Shown here: piece by piece, positions 1 through 5,437 of the stretch
Position numbering within the stretch: the first letter of the stretch is position 1
Layout: every line of letters begins with the position of its first letter
Origin: an uncultured Bacteroidia bacterium
GTDB lineage: Bacteria; Bacteroidota; Bacteroidia; Bacteroidales; CAJPTX01
Assembly (NCBI GenBank): GCA_938040915.1
Contig: CALHZE010000175.1
Location: 1-8,801, forward strand
Length of the DNA stretch: 8,801 nt
Direction: 5' to 3'
Notes under the pieces: generated by a model
Told to the model about the DNA's origin: nothing
Databases searched by the model: none
The model's input: the letters and a program-made list of their open reading frames with translations, nothing else
Made by a program: the position numbers and the translations under genes

Positions 1-587
1 GTCACCGCGATATGTATGAGATGGTCAACACCGTCGTGGCCGAATATGGCACTGGGCGCGTCTTTGCCGACATCGGTTGTTATACCCTCGGGGCGCTCCC
101 CCCATTCAACGCCATCAACACTTGCGTAGATATGGGCGCGTCGATTACCATGGCTAAGGGGGCGGCCGATGCTGGGCTCGTCCCCGCCGTAGCCGTCATT
201 GGCGACTCAACCTTTACCCATAGCGGTATGACGGGGTTGCTCGACGCGGTGAACGAAAATAGCCCGATTACGGTGATTATTTCCGACAACTCCACCACGG
301 GGATGACCGGTGGGCAAGACTCCGCTGCTTTCGGGCACTTGGTAAAGATTTGCGAAGGGATCGGCGTAGACCCCGCACACATCCGTCTCATGGTGCCGCT
401 CAAGAAAAACCTCGCAGAAAACGTCGCTATCATGCGAGAGGAAATGGAATACAAGGGCGTCTCTGTTATCATACCGCAACGCGAGTGTGTCCAGACCTAC
501 GAACGTCGTCAGCGTGCCAAGAAAGCGGCTGAAAAGAAAGCGGCGGCTGAGAAAGAAGCTTGCGGATGTACCGAATGTGGAAAGTAA
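1..587 (+). CDS. iorA: Indolepyruvate:ferredoxin oxidoreductase, alpha subunit (3' part, 5' end outside window)
   Basis: This is the C-terminal 194 residues of the thiamine-diphosphate subunit of indolepyruvate:ferredoxin oxidoreductase, a cytosolic enzyme. It oxidatively decarboxylates aryl pyruvates made by transamination of Trp, Phe and Tyr to aryl-acetyl-CoA and reduces ferredoxin. The frame is open from base 3 and begins HRDMYE; the preceding partial codon fits the usual CPGCGHRD motif. The ThDP/Mg motif is clear: GDSTFTHSG begins at base 201 and the matching SDN lies 27 residues later, followed by GMTGGQ. After the ThDP domain, families that carry ferredoxin clusters normally have two CxxCxxCxxxCP motifs. 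Here there is only a Lys/Ala/Glu-rich tail ending in CGCTECGK, so the usual 2[4Fe-4S] domain is absent. The partner gene iorB follows 15 bp downstream, which supports the call. Confidence 0.93.
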   Translation, partial: HRDMYEMVNTVVAEYGTGRVFADIGCYTLGALPPFNAINTCVDMGASITMAKGAADAGLVPAVAVIGDSTFTHSGMTGLLDAVNENSPITVIISDNSTTGMTGGQDSAAFGHLVKICEGIGVDPAHIRLMVPLKKNLAENVAIMREEMEYKGVSVIIPQRECVQTYERRQRAKKAAEKKAAAEKEACGCTECGK

Positions 588-590
588 AGA

Positions 591-596
591 AAGGAG
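591..596 (+). promoter_or_regulatory. Shine-Dalgarno sequence of iorB
   Basis: AAGGAG lies in the 15-bp gap between iorA and iorB. It is 6 nt before the GTG at 603 and 9 nt before the ATG at 606, so both starts are possible. It is the clearest ribosome binding site in the window; the accessory genes downstream mostly lack one. Confidence 0.7.
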
Positions 597-602
597 ACCA
601 GA

Positions 603-1196
603 GTGATGCGTAAGACCGATATTATTCTTGCTGGGGTGGGAGGACAAGGGATTCTTTCCGTTGCGACCATCATTGGGTACGCAGCCGTAGCGAGCGGATT
701 AACCCTGAAACAAGCCGAAACCCACGGGATGAGCCAACGCGGGGGAGACGTGCAGTCACACCTCCGTCTCTCCGAAGGGGCGATCGCCTCTGACCTCATC
801 CCAATGGGGCGTTGTGATATCATCCTCTCGGGCGAACCAATGGAGAGCCTTCGTTACTTGCCATACCTCGCTCCAGACGGATACCTGATCACGAGCTCCA
901 CGCCATTCGTAAACATCCCCAATTATCCGAATATTGAGGAGGTTATGGCGCGAGTTGAGGCTACGCCTCGCCACATCGTGCTCGACGCCGACAAGATTGC
1001 CAAGGCGGCAGGCTCGTCGCGTGCGGCAAACGTGGTGATGCTCGGAGCCGCTTCGCCTTACATCATGATTGACTTCGAGAAGTTCGAAGAGGGGATTCGT
1101 TCCATCTTTGAGCGAAAGGGCGCTGACGTCGTAGAAGCGAACCTCAAGGCGCTCCGTGCCGGACGCGAATATGCTGATAGTTTAGTAAAGCGCTAA
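603..1196 (+). CDS. iorB: Indolepyruvate:ferredoxin oxidoreductase, beta subunit
   Basis: This is the small (gamma-domain) subunit that pairs with IorA in the cytosolic aryl-pyruvate oxidoreductase. It belongs to the pyruvate ferredoxin/flavodoxin oxidoreductase gamma family. The full length of 197 residues is normal for the family. Visible signatures are the N-terminal GVGGQGI loop (about residues 11-17), KQAETHGMSQRGG (about 36-48), and the SEPMESLRYLP-like stretch (GEPMESLRYLP, about 77-87). The start is GTG 603 or ATG 606, one codon apart, after an AAGGAG site at 591-596; both give nearly the same protein. It is in an operon with iorA. The stop codon TAA (1194-1196) lies inside a short repeat unit (1190-1222), and a strong terminator follows at 1236-1275, so transcription of the iorAB unit probably ends there. 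Confidence 0.95.
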   Translation: MMRKTDIILAGVGGQGILSVATIIGYAAVASGLTLKQAETHGMSQRGGDVQSHLRLSEGAIASDLIPMGRCDIILSGEPMESLRYLPYLAPDGYLITSSTPFVNIPNYPNIEEVMARVEATPRHIVLDADKIAKAAGSSRAANVVMLGAASPYIMIDFEKFEEGIRSIFERKGADVVEANLKALRAGREYADSLVKR

Positions 1197-1222
1197 GAGC
1201 GCGCCGCTCGTGGTTGAGGAGA
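1190..1222 (+). repeat. Short intergenic repeat A, copy 1
   Basis: GCGCTAA, three variable bases, CGCGC, then a GCYC-GTG-TGAGGAG-like tail. The same layout recurs at 1393 and 1531. This copy overlaps the end of iorB and contains its TAA stop codon. Confidence 0.6.
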
Positions 1223-1305
1223 GTCAGAATGATCGAAAACCGCGTCACTTCTCGCAGAAGTGGCGCGGTTTTGTTTAGGGGGACGATCTGTAGTTGAGGA
1301 GAGTC
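1213..1305 (+). repeat. Direct repeat GTTGAGGAGAGTC flanking the terminator
   Basis: The 13-mer GTTGAGGAGAGTC occurs exactly at 1213-1225 and 1293-1305, 80 bp apart, on either side of the terminator hairpin. The first copy is the tail of repeat A copy 1. The second copy has lost the GCGCTAA head, so it is probably a decayed remnant of the same family or a duplication around the hairpin. Confidence 0.6.
1236..1275 (+). terminator. Rho-independent terminator after iorAB
   Basis: The arms at 1236-1252 and 1256-1272 form a 17-bp stem with one G-U pair (T1245/G1263) and a 3-nt loop (CGC). The downstream arm ends in TTTT and continues TTTTGTTT. The upstream arm starts with AAAA, so the hairpin could also terminate transcription from the other strand. 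It sits 40 bp after the iorB stop and separates the core operon from the accessory cassette. Confidence 0.88.
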
Positions 1306-1322
1306 GGGCGAGATGTGGGAAG

Positions 1323-1368
1323 GCGGCACGTCGTGCCGAGTTGCGGGCGTAGCACGCTACGCCCCTAC
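1323..1368 (+). repeat. Double-palindrome repeat B, copy 1
   Basis: This is a 46-bp unit that recurs at 1585-1630 with 44 of 46 bases identical. It contains two adjacent perfect palindromes: CGGCACG-T-CGTGCCG (1324-1338) and GGGCGTAGC-AC-GCTACGCCC (1345-1364). An A-run follows it. The layout resembles REP/BIME-type repeats that fold as paired hairpins in RNA. Confidence 0.8.
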
Positions 1369-1392
1369 AAAAGATTGGGAAACAGTGATTTA

Positions 1393-1423
1393 GCGCTAAT
1401 GGCGCGCTGCCCAGTGATGGAGG
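1393..1423 (+). repeat. Short intergenic repeat A, copy 2
   Basis: GCGCTAA at 1393-1399, TGG, then CGCGCTGCCC and a GTGATGGAGG tail. It matches copy 3 (1531-1563) closely and copy 1 (1190-1222) more loosely. Confidence 0.6.
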
Positions 1424-1469
1424 CAAGGCGTGGAGAAGGGGAGACGCGATTTTTCGCATCGATTCATTA

Positions 1470-1485
1470 TGCGCCTTACGGCGCA
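1470..1485. repeat. Short palindrome TGCGCC-TTAC-GGCGCA
   Basis: A 6-bp stem with a TTAC loop. It is followed at 1493-1506 by AGCATGCTGCGCCC, a near copy of the right end of repeat B. It may be a decayed third member of the B family. There is no T-run, so it is not a terminator. Confidence 0.45.
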
Positions 1486-1530
1486 GACCGAAAGCATGCT
1501 GCGCCCGAACCCCAGAACACCGCCGTTCGG

Positions 1531-1563
1531 GCGCTAAGGACGCGCTGCCCGTGGTGTAGGAGA
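1531..1563 (+). repeat. Short intergenic repeat A, copy 3
   Basis: GCGCTAA at 1531-1537, GGA, then CGCGCTGCCC and a GTGGTGTAGGAGA tail. It sits 21 bp before repeat B copy 2, so A and B units seem to alternate. Confidence 0.6.
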
Positions 1564-1584
1564 AACATAGAGATAATCAACAGA

Positions 1585-1630
1585 GCGGCACGTCGTGCCG
1601 AGTTGCGTGCGTAGCACGCTGCGCCCCTAC
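1585..1630 (+). repeat. Double-palindrome repeat B, copy 2
   Basis: The second copy of the 46-bp unit at 1323-1368, with two substitutions. The first palindrome is intact. In the second, one change leaves a T/C mismatch near the base (1608/1625) and the other gives a T-G wobble (1612/1621), so a shorter stem of about 7 bp remains. A run of A follows. The frame of the downstream glycosyltransferase stays open back into this repeat, but that part is repeat DNA, not protein. Confidence 0.8.
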
Positions 1631-1653
1631 GAAAAAAAACAGGGAGACAGAGG

Positions 1654-1681
1654 TTTGACACATTGGCTTTTGTTAAGTTTC
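1654..1681 (+). promoter_or_regulatory. Possible Bacteroidetes-type promoter of the accessory cassette
   Basis: TTTG at 1654-1657 and TAAGTTTC at 1674-1681 resemble the Bacteroidetes -33 TTTG and -7 TAnnTTTG elements (7 of 8 bases match if the last G is C), with 16 bp between them. It is the only such pair in the 60 bp before the first cassette gene. Transcription would start around 1687-1690, giving a very short or absent leader before ATG 1691. Inferred from pattern only. Confidence 0.35.
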
Positions 1682-1690
1682 GGTTATAAG

Positions 1691-2977
1691 ATGCACATAC
1701 TCAAGATAATTCATGGTTATCCTCCCCACTATAATGCGGGGTCAGAGGTCTATTCGCAGTCAGTCTGTAACGAACTCAGTAAAGAACATCGCGTATCTGT
1801 TTTTACTAGAGAAGAGAACCTTTACGCCCCTGACTTTTCTGTACGAAAGGAGTCGCGGCAGCCCAACTTAGACCTCTATATTGTGAACAATCCGCAAGGG
1901 AAAGATGGTTATCGACATGAGCAGATGGACAGAGTCTTTGAAGATTTGCTGCAGGAATTAAAACCTGATATAGCCTACATCGGGCATCTTAACCATCTTT
2001 CGACAGGACTTGTCGAGGTGTTGCATCGACACCATGTTCGTATAGTCTATATGCTACACGATTTTTGGCTAATGTGCCCTAGGGGGCAATTCCTGACACG
2101 CAGTATTGGGCGCGATTGTAACTTTATGCTTTGCGATAGGCAAGAGGATGTTCGTTGCGCAGAGCGCTGCTATGAGGTCTATTTTTCGGGTTATGCGGAG
2201 GATCGCGAACAAGACATCGCACGCTGGAGCACTTGGGTAGGGCAACGCATGCAGCATATTCGCGATGTGGTGTCAAAGGTGGATTTGTTTATCGCCCCAG
2301 CAAAGTTCTTAATGAATCGTTACGTGCAAGAGTTCGGAATTCCACAGGAGAAGATGTTATACTTGGACTATGGCTTTCCTACGAATTATCTTGACAAAAA
2401 GCTATTGTCATCTACACCTCGAGAGGTTTTTACCTTCGGTTATATAGGGACACATATCCCCGCCAAGGGCGTTAATTTGCTATTAGAGGCTTTTGCGAGC
2501 CTGCCTGCGGCTGCTGCGCTGCGTATTTATGGGCGTCCGAACGGACAAAGCACGAAGGCGCTGCAGGAGATAGCTTCGGGCTTGCCCCAACACCTTAGGG
2601 TAGTATTCTGCGGGGAATATAACAATGAGCAGTTAGTGCCTGAGGTTTTCAATCAGGTAGACGGTATCGTGGTTCCTAGCATCTGGGCAGAAAACTCTCC
2701 CCTAGTCATTCACGAGGCGCAGGCTTGTCATATTCCTGTGATAACGGCAGACTATGGGGGTATGGCAGAGTATGTGGCTCACCACCAAAATGGGTTGCTC
2801 TTTCGGCATCGAGATAGCGCCTCGCTCGCAGAGCAAATGCTTTGGGCAGTGCAGCACCCTGCGGAGTTCCGAGCTTTAGGACGAAGAGGTTATTTGTATA
2901 GCGCAGAGGGCTCTGTACCAGATATCGTGCAGCATTGCACCACGCTGGTAAATATTTTTGAAGATGTGCGCGCCTAA
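1691..2977 (+). CDS. GT4-family (GT-B fold) glycosyltransferase
   Basis: This 428-residue protein is predicted to be a cytosolic retaining glycosyltransferase that moves a sugar from a nucleotide sugar to an unknown acceptor. The N-terminal acceptor domain begins HILKIIHGYPPHYNAGSEVY, the typical GT4 start with a Gly-rich loop. The C-terminal donor domain (about 247-400) has the FGYIGTHIPAKGVNLLLEAF segment and the E-x7-E motif (E334-NSPLVIH-E342) that binds the donor sugar and nucleotide, then ACHIPVITADYGGMAEYV and NGLLF. A Cys-rich insert (C129, C143, C148, C156, C160) lies between the domains, as in other GT4 proteins with a CPRG segment. No signal peptide or membrane helix is visible. 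ATG 1691 is chosen because in-frame sequence further upstream is repeat B. It is the first gene of the cassette and overlaps the next by 14 bp. Donor and acceptor cannot be read from the sequence. Confidence 0.9.
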   Translation: MHILKIIHGYPPHYNAGSEVYSQSVCNELSKEHRVSVFTREENLYAPDFSVRKESRQPNLDLYIVNNPQGKDGYRHEQMDRVFEDLLQELKPDIAYIGHLNHLSTGLVEVLHRHHVRIVYMLHDFWLMCPRGQFLTRSIGRDCNFMLCDRQEDVRCAERCYEVYFSGYAEDREQDIARWSTWVGQRMQHIRDVVSKVDLFIAPAKFLMNRYVQEFGIPQEKMLYLDYGFPTNYLDKKLLSSTPREVFTFGYIGTHIPAKGVNLLLEAFASLPAAAALRIYGRPNGQSTKALQEIASGLPQHLRVVFCGEYNNEQLVPEVFNQVDGIVVPSIWAENSPLVIHEAQACHIPVITADYGGMAEYVAHHQNGLLFRHRDSASLAEQMLWAVQHPAEFRALGRRGYLYSAEGSVPDIVQHCTTLVNIFEDVRA

Positions 2978-3989
2978 ACTTTTCCGTATCACCCTGGACA
3001 CGAACCCAGAGGACTGTAATCTAAGCTGTGTGATGTGCGAAGAGCACAGTCCCTATAGCCGTTTTAAGCAGGAGTTGTTTGATGCCACGGGGGTTCGACG
3101 TCGCCTAATGCCCAAGCACCTTATAGAGCGTCTCTTTGAGCAAGCAGCAGCGCTTGGCGTAGAAGAGGTTATCCCCTCGACGATGGGCGAACCCTTGCTA
3201 TACGAACACATCGAGCTGATCTACGCCCTTGCTGAACGCTATGGAATCAAGATAAACTTGACGACCAACGGCACATTCCCACGCCGCTCGATTGAGCAAT
3301 GGGCTACCCTTATAATCCCCCGCACTTCAGACATTAAAATCAGCTGGAATGGCGCGAGCGCTGCGACGTATGCCCAAGTCATGATCGGGGGAAACTTTGA
3401 TAAAGCACTGAATCACCTCAAGAGGTTTATCGCCCTGCGCAACGAATATTATGCAAAGACGAAGTACTATTGTCGCATTACCTTGCAACTAACCTTTATG
3501 GCTCATACGATGCATGAGCTACCGGAGATCGTACGTCTTGCAGCGGGGTTAGGGGTAGATCGCATCAAAGGACATCACTTGTGGGCACATTTTGAAGAAA
3601 TCAAACCCTACGACATCCCCTCCAATACTAAGTATTGGAAAGAGTGGAATAGTTATGTAGTGGCGTGTTACGAGATTGTAGCAGGGTTGCAACGAAGTGA
3701 GGGGAAGGAGCTGATTCTAGAAAATATATACCCTCTTACGGAGGGTCAGGAGCAGGTCAAGGAAGAGTACATCTGTCCCTTCCTTGGGCGTGAGTTATGG
3801 ATTTCTGCCTCGGGAACGATTTCCCCCTGCTGTGCGCCCGATAAACTCAGACGCACGCTCGGCGACTTCGGCTCTATTTATCAAACGAGTCTTAAAGAGG
3901 TGCTCACGAGCGCCCAGTATCTCCATTTACGACAACACTATCAGGAACAACCGCTTTGTAAAACTTGCAATATGCGAAGACCATCATGA
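2964..3989 (+). CDS. Radical SAM protein with C-terminal SPASM-like cluster domain
   Basis: This is a 341-residue radical S-adenosylmethionine enzyme, predicted to be cytosolic. The [4Fe-4S]-SAM motif is CNLSCVMC (C18, C22, C25; CX3CX2C). MGEPLLY (about 74-80) is the usual GGEP-type SAM-binding segment, and INLTTNGT (about 97-104) is the next core strand. The C-terminal SPASM-like part has cysteines at 271 (ICPF), 289-290 (SPCC), 332 and 335 (CKTC), enough for about one auxiliary Fe-S cluster. Such proteins modify peptides, sugars or other small molecules; the substrate here is unknown. ATG 2964 is preferred to TTG 2958; it overlaps the glycosyltransferase stop by 14 bp. The stop overlaps the next start as ATGA. 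No RiPP precursor peptide is visible nearby, and the sugar enzymes around it suggest a carbohydrate or metabolite substrate (inference). Confidence 0.9.
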   Translation: MCAPKLFRITLDTNPEDCNLSCVMCEEHSPYSRFKQELFDATGVRRRLMPKHLIERLFEQAAALGVEEVIPSTMGEPLLYEHIELIYALAERYGIKINLTTNGTFPRRSIEQWATLIIPRTSDIKISWNGASAATYAQVMIGGNFDKALNHLKRFIALRNEYYAKTKYYCRITLQLTFMAHTMHELPEIVRLAAGLGVDRIKGHHLWAHFEEIKPYDIPSNTKYWKEWNSYVVACYEIVAGLQRSEGKELILENIYPLTEGQEQVKEEYICPFLGRELWISASGTISPCCAPDKLRRTLGDFGSIYQTSLKEVLTSAQYLHLRQHYQEQPLCKTCNMRRPS

Positions 3990-5437
3990 TGCACGAGATA
4001 TTTATACAGAGGTTAAAAAGCCTTGCCCCTGAGATTATTGGGATTAGAGCGATGTTGCTCATCGGCTCTTGCGGCAGGGGAACATACTCTGCCAATTCCG
4101 ATATAGATATACAGATTCTAGTGGATGAGTTGTTTGAGGAGTCTCAATTAGCACCGCTGTTAATGCGAGAGTTTGCCTCTTACGGAGCGATGATTCGTTC
4201 CTGTAAATTACGAAGTAAATTAACGGTTTACTCTGAGCAATATCCCAAGATAGACATTGCGATTTATACTCAAATATCCGCACTCGAGCGCAATTACGTT
4301 GGCTCAGAACTCAAAGATCTGGAGTCTAGTATTTTATATATCTGCCCTAAGGAACAGCTCTCTATTACGAATCATTTACAGAAGCTTATTAGTCTTGGTA
4401 CACCTCAGATTGGAGCGGAGGAGATTGAAGCATTGATAGATAGGTTTGTATATGAATACGAGAGTGCCTCGACGATGCATAAGCGTAGTGACGCCTATCA
4501 GTTTTACTTCTTTTATAATATAGCGTTGCAGTGTGTCGTCCAATTGGCTAGTTTGGCTAGAGAAGATACGAGCTTCAATTTTTTGCCTAAGAAGTTTTTG
4601 ACCATCTGTAGTCGTGAGGAGCAGAAACTGTTTGAACAGCTGGCAGGTACGTTTCTTTTAGCAGATGGGAATGCACTCAAACGTCGTCTCTTGGATTACT
4701 TTTATCCACAAGTTGAGAAATTACTTCCGCATAAGCTGGAGGAGCTCAAAGAGTTCTGTGAAAAAATCTACAGGCGGGACTATTTTTGGAACTTCCGAGA
4801 CCTAGCGCGCTATATTCCCAGCATCGCTCCCCAACGCATTTACCGTTCTTCTTCCCCGAGTCTGGTTCGCGAACCAGAGAATGCGCTCGAATTGTTGAAT
4901 AAGCATCATGTCACCACAATAATCGATTTACGCGCTCTTGATAAAGAGGGTAGCGGGCGACAAATATGCTTCCGTCCAGAAGAGGGCGATTTATATCAGC
5001 CTTGTTTGTTGGAAGGACGCAGCTATGTGTTGGGCGACCTTGATGCTTGGGCACAACCACAAAGTTTTATCGAATCGAAGTATTACAGGGGGAGTGGTTT
5101 TGAAATAGCGTATCGTTTTTTCGTTGTAGGGTGTAAGGAGCAAATCTGTCGCATAATGCAGGCTATTCTAGAAGCACAAGGGGCGGTGTTAATACACTGC
5201 TTTGCAGGAAAGGATCGTACGGGCATAGTGGCGGCAATGCTGGAGCTACTCGCGGGGGCTAGTGAGCAGGAGGTAATTCAAGATTATCTTGCCAGCGAGG
5301 TAGATACAAAAGTAAGTAGCATCCGTATCGTTCTTGATCAGATAGCGGAGTTCGGGGGCATAGAAACCTATCTTAGTTGGTGTGGTTTAGAAGAGTCTCA
5401 AATACAAAAACTCAAACAGAAGCTAAGCAATGGCTAG
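3986..5437 (+). CDS. Fusion protein: Pol-beta-type nucleotidyltransferase plus MptpB-like tyrosine phosphatase
   Basis: This 483-residue protein has two catalytic domains. Residues about 1-100 are a Pol-beta/MNT/KNTase-type nucleotidyltransferase: GSCGRGTYSANSDIDIQ (27-43) gives the GS-x10-DxD motif with D39 and D41, and D90 in YPKIDIAIY fits the third metal-binding acid. Residues about 115-265 are helical and may be the usual substrate or HEPN/KNT-like helical partner. Residues about 275-483 are a tyrosine/dual-specificity phosphatase of the MptpB/LipA (Y_phosphatase3) type: IYRSSSPSL (285-293), TIIDLR (311-316), then P-loop HCFAGKDRTG (404-413) with nucleophile C405 and R411, and the downstream DYLASE. 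All key residues are present in both domains, so both are probably active. ATG 3986 overlaps the radical SAM stop by 4 bp (ATGA); ATG 3989 is the alternative. The 3' end overlaps the carbamoyltransferase by 8 bp. A + T content looks higher here than in the neighbours. Substrates could be a protein tyrosine or a phosphorylated small molecule. Confidence 0.88.
   Translation: MMHEIFIQRLKSLAPEIIGIRAMLLIGSCGRGTYSANSDIDIQILVDELFEESQLAPLLMREFASYGAMIRSCKLRSKLTVYSEQYPKIDIAIYTQISALERNYVGSELKDLESSILYICPKEQLSITNHLQKLISLGTPQIGAEEIEALIDRFVYEYESASTMHKRSDAYQFYFFYNIALQCVVQLASLAREDTSFNFLPKKFLTICSREEQKLFEQLAGTFLLADGNALKRRLLDYFYPQVEKLLPHKLEELKEFCEKIYRRDYFWNFRDLARYIPSIAPQRIYRSSSPSLVREPENALELLNKHHVTTIIDLRALDKEGSGRQICFRPEEGDLYQPCLLEGRSYVLGDLDAWAQPQSFIESKYYRGSGFEIAYRFFVVGCKEQICRIMQAILEAQGAVLIHCFAGKDRTGIVAAMLELLAGASEQEVIQDYLASEVDTKVSSIRIVLDQIAEFGGIETYLSWCGLEESQIQKLKQKLSNG

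Larger units (their letters stand above)
1197..1690. other. Gene-free repeat mosaic between iorB and the accessory cassette
   Basis: I see no convincing gene in these 494 bases. They hold the iorAB terminator, three copies of repeat A, two copies of double-palindrome repeat B, and smaller palindromes such as TGCGCC-TTAC-GGCGCA (1470-1485). AGCATGCTGCGCCC (1493-1506) matches the end of repeat B at 1613-1626 with one change. The short open frames across this DNA, on both strands, read through the repeats and look like no known protein. There is no transposase. The only other signal is a promoter-like site near the right end. Confidence 0.75.

Noticed and set aside
207..647. Minus-strand open frame of 146 codons
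   Set aside because: It is antisense to iorA and the start of iorB, both firmly identified, and shows no motif.
1294..1614. Open frame of 106 codons on the plus strand across the intergenic region
   Set aside because: It translates repeats A and B (Arg-rich, low-complexity look, no family), crosses their palindromes and has no ribosome binding site.
1323..1630. CRISPR array
   Set aside because: There are only two copies of the B unit, 262 bp apart, with unequal filler made of other repeats, and no cas gene is visible.
1190..1640. Insertion sequence or complete MITE
   Set aside because: I found no transposase, no matched terminal inverted repeats around the whole block and no clear target-site duplication.
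1193..1661. Two minus-strand open frames (1193-1459 and 1476-1661)
   Set aside because: Both share the same peptide pieces (such as CYARNSARRAA) because they read the same repeats, so they are by-products of the repeat DNA.
1595..1690. Upstream extension of the glycosyltransferase frame
   Set aside because: This part codes through repeat B and a spacer. The GT4 fold clearly begins at HILKIIHGYPP right after ATG 1691.
1655..1690. E. coli-type promoter (TTGACA at 1655-1660 with TATAAG at 1685-1690)
   Set aside because: The spacing is about 24 bp, too long for sigma-70, and the -10 would end at the start codon. The Bacteroidetes-type reading fits better.
3986..4300. MNT/HepT toxin-antitoxin module
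   Set aside because: The nucleotidyltransferase core is part of a 483-residue fusion with a phosphatase and no HepT toxin gene with its RX4HXY motif is adjacent.
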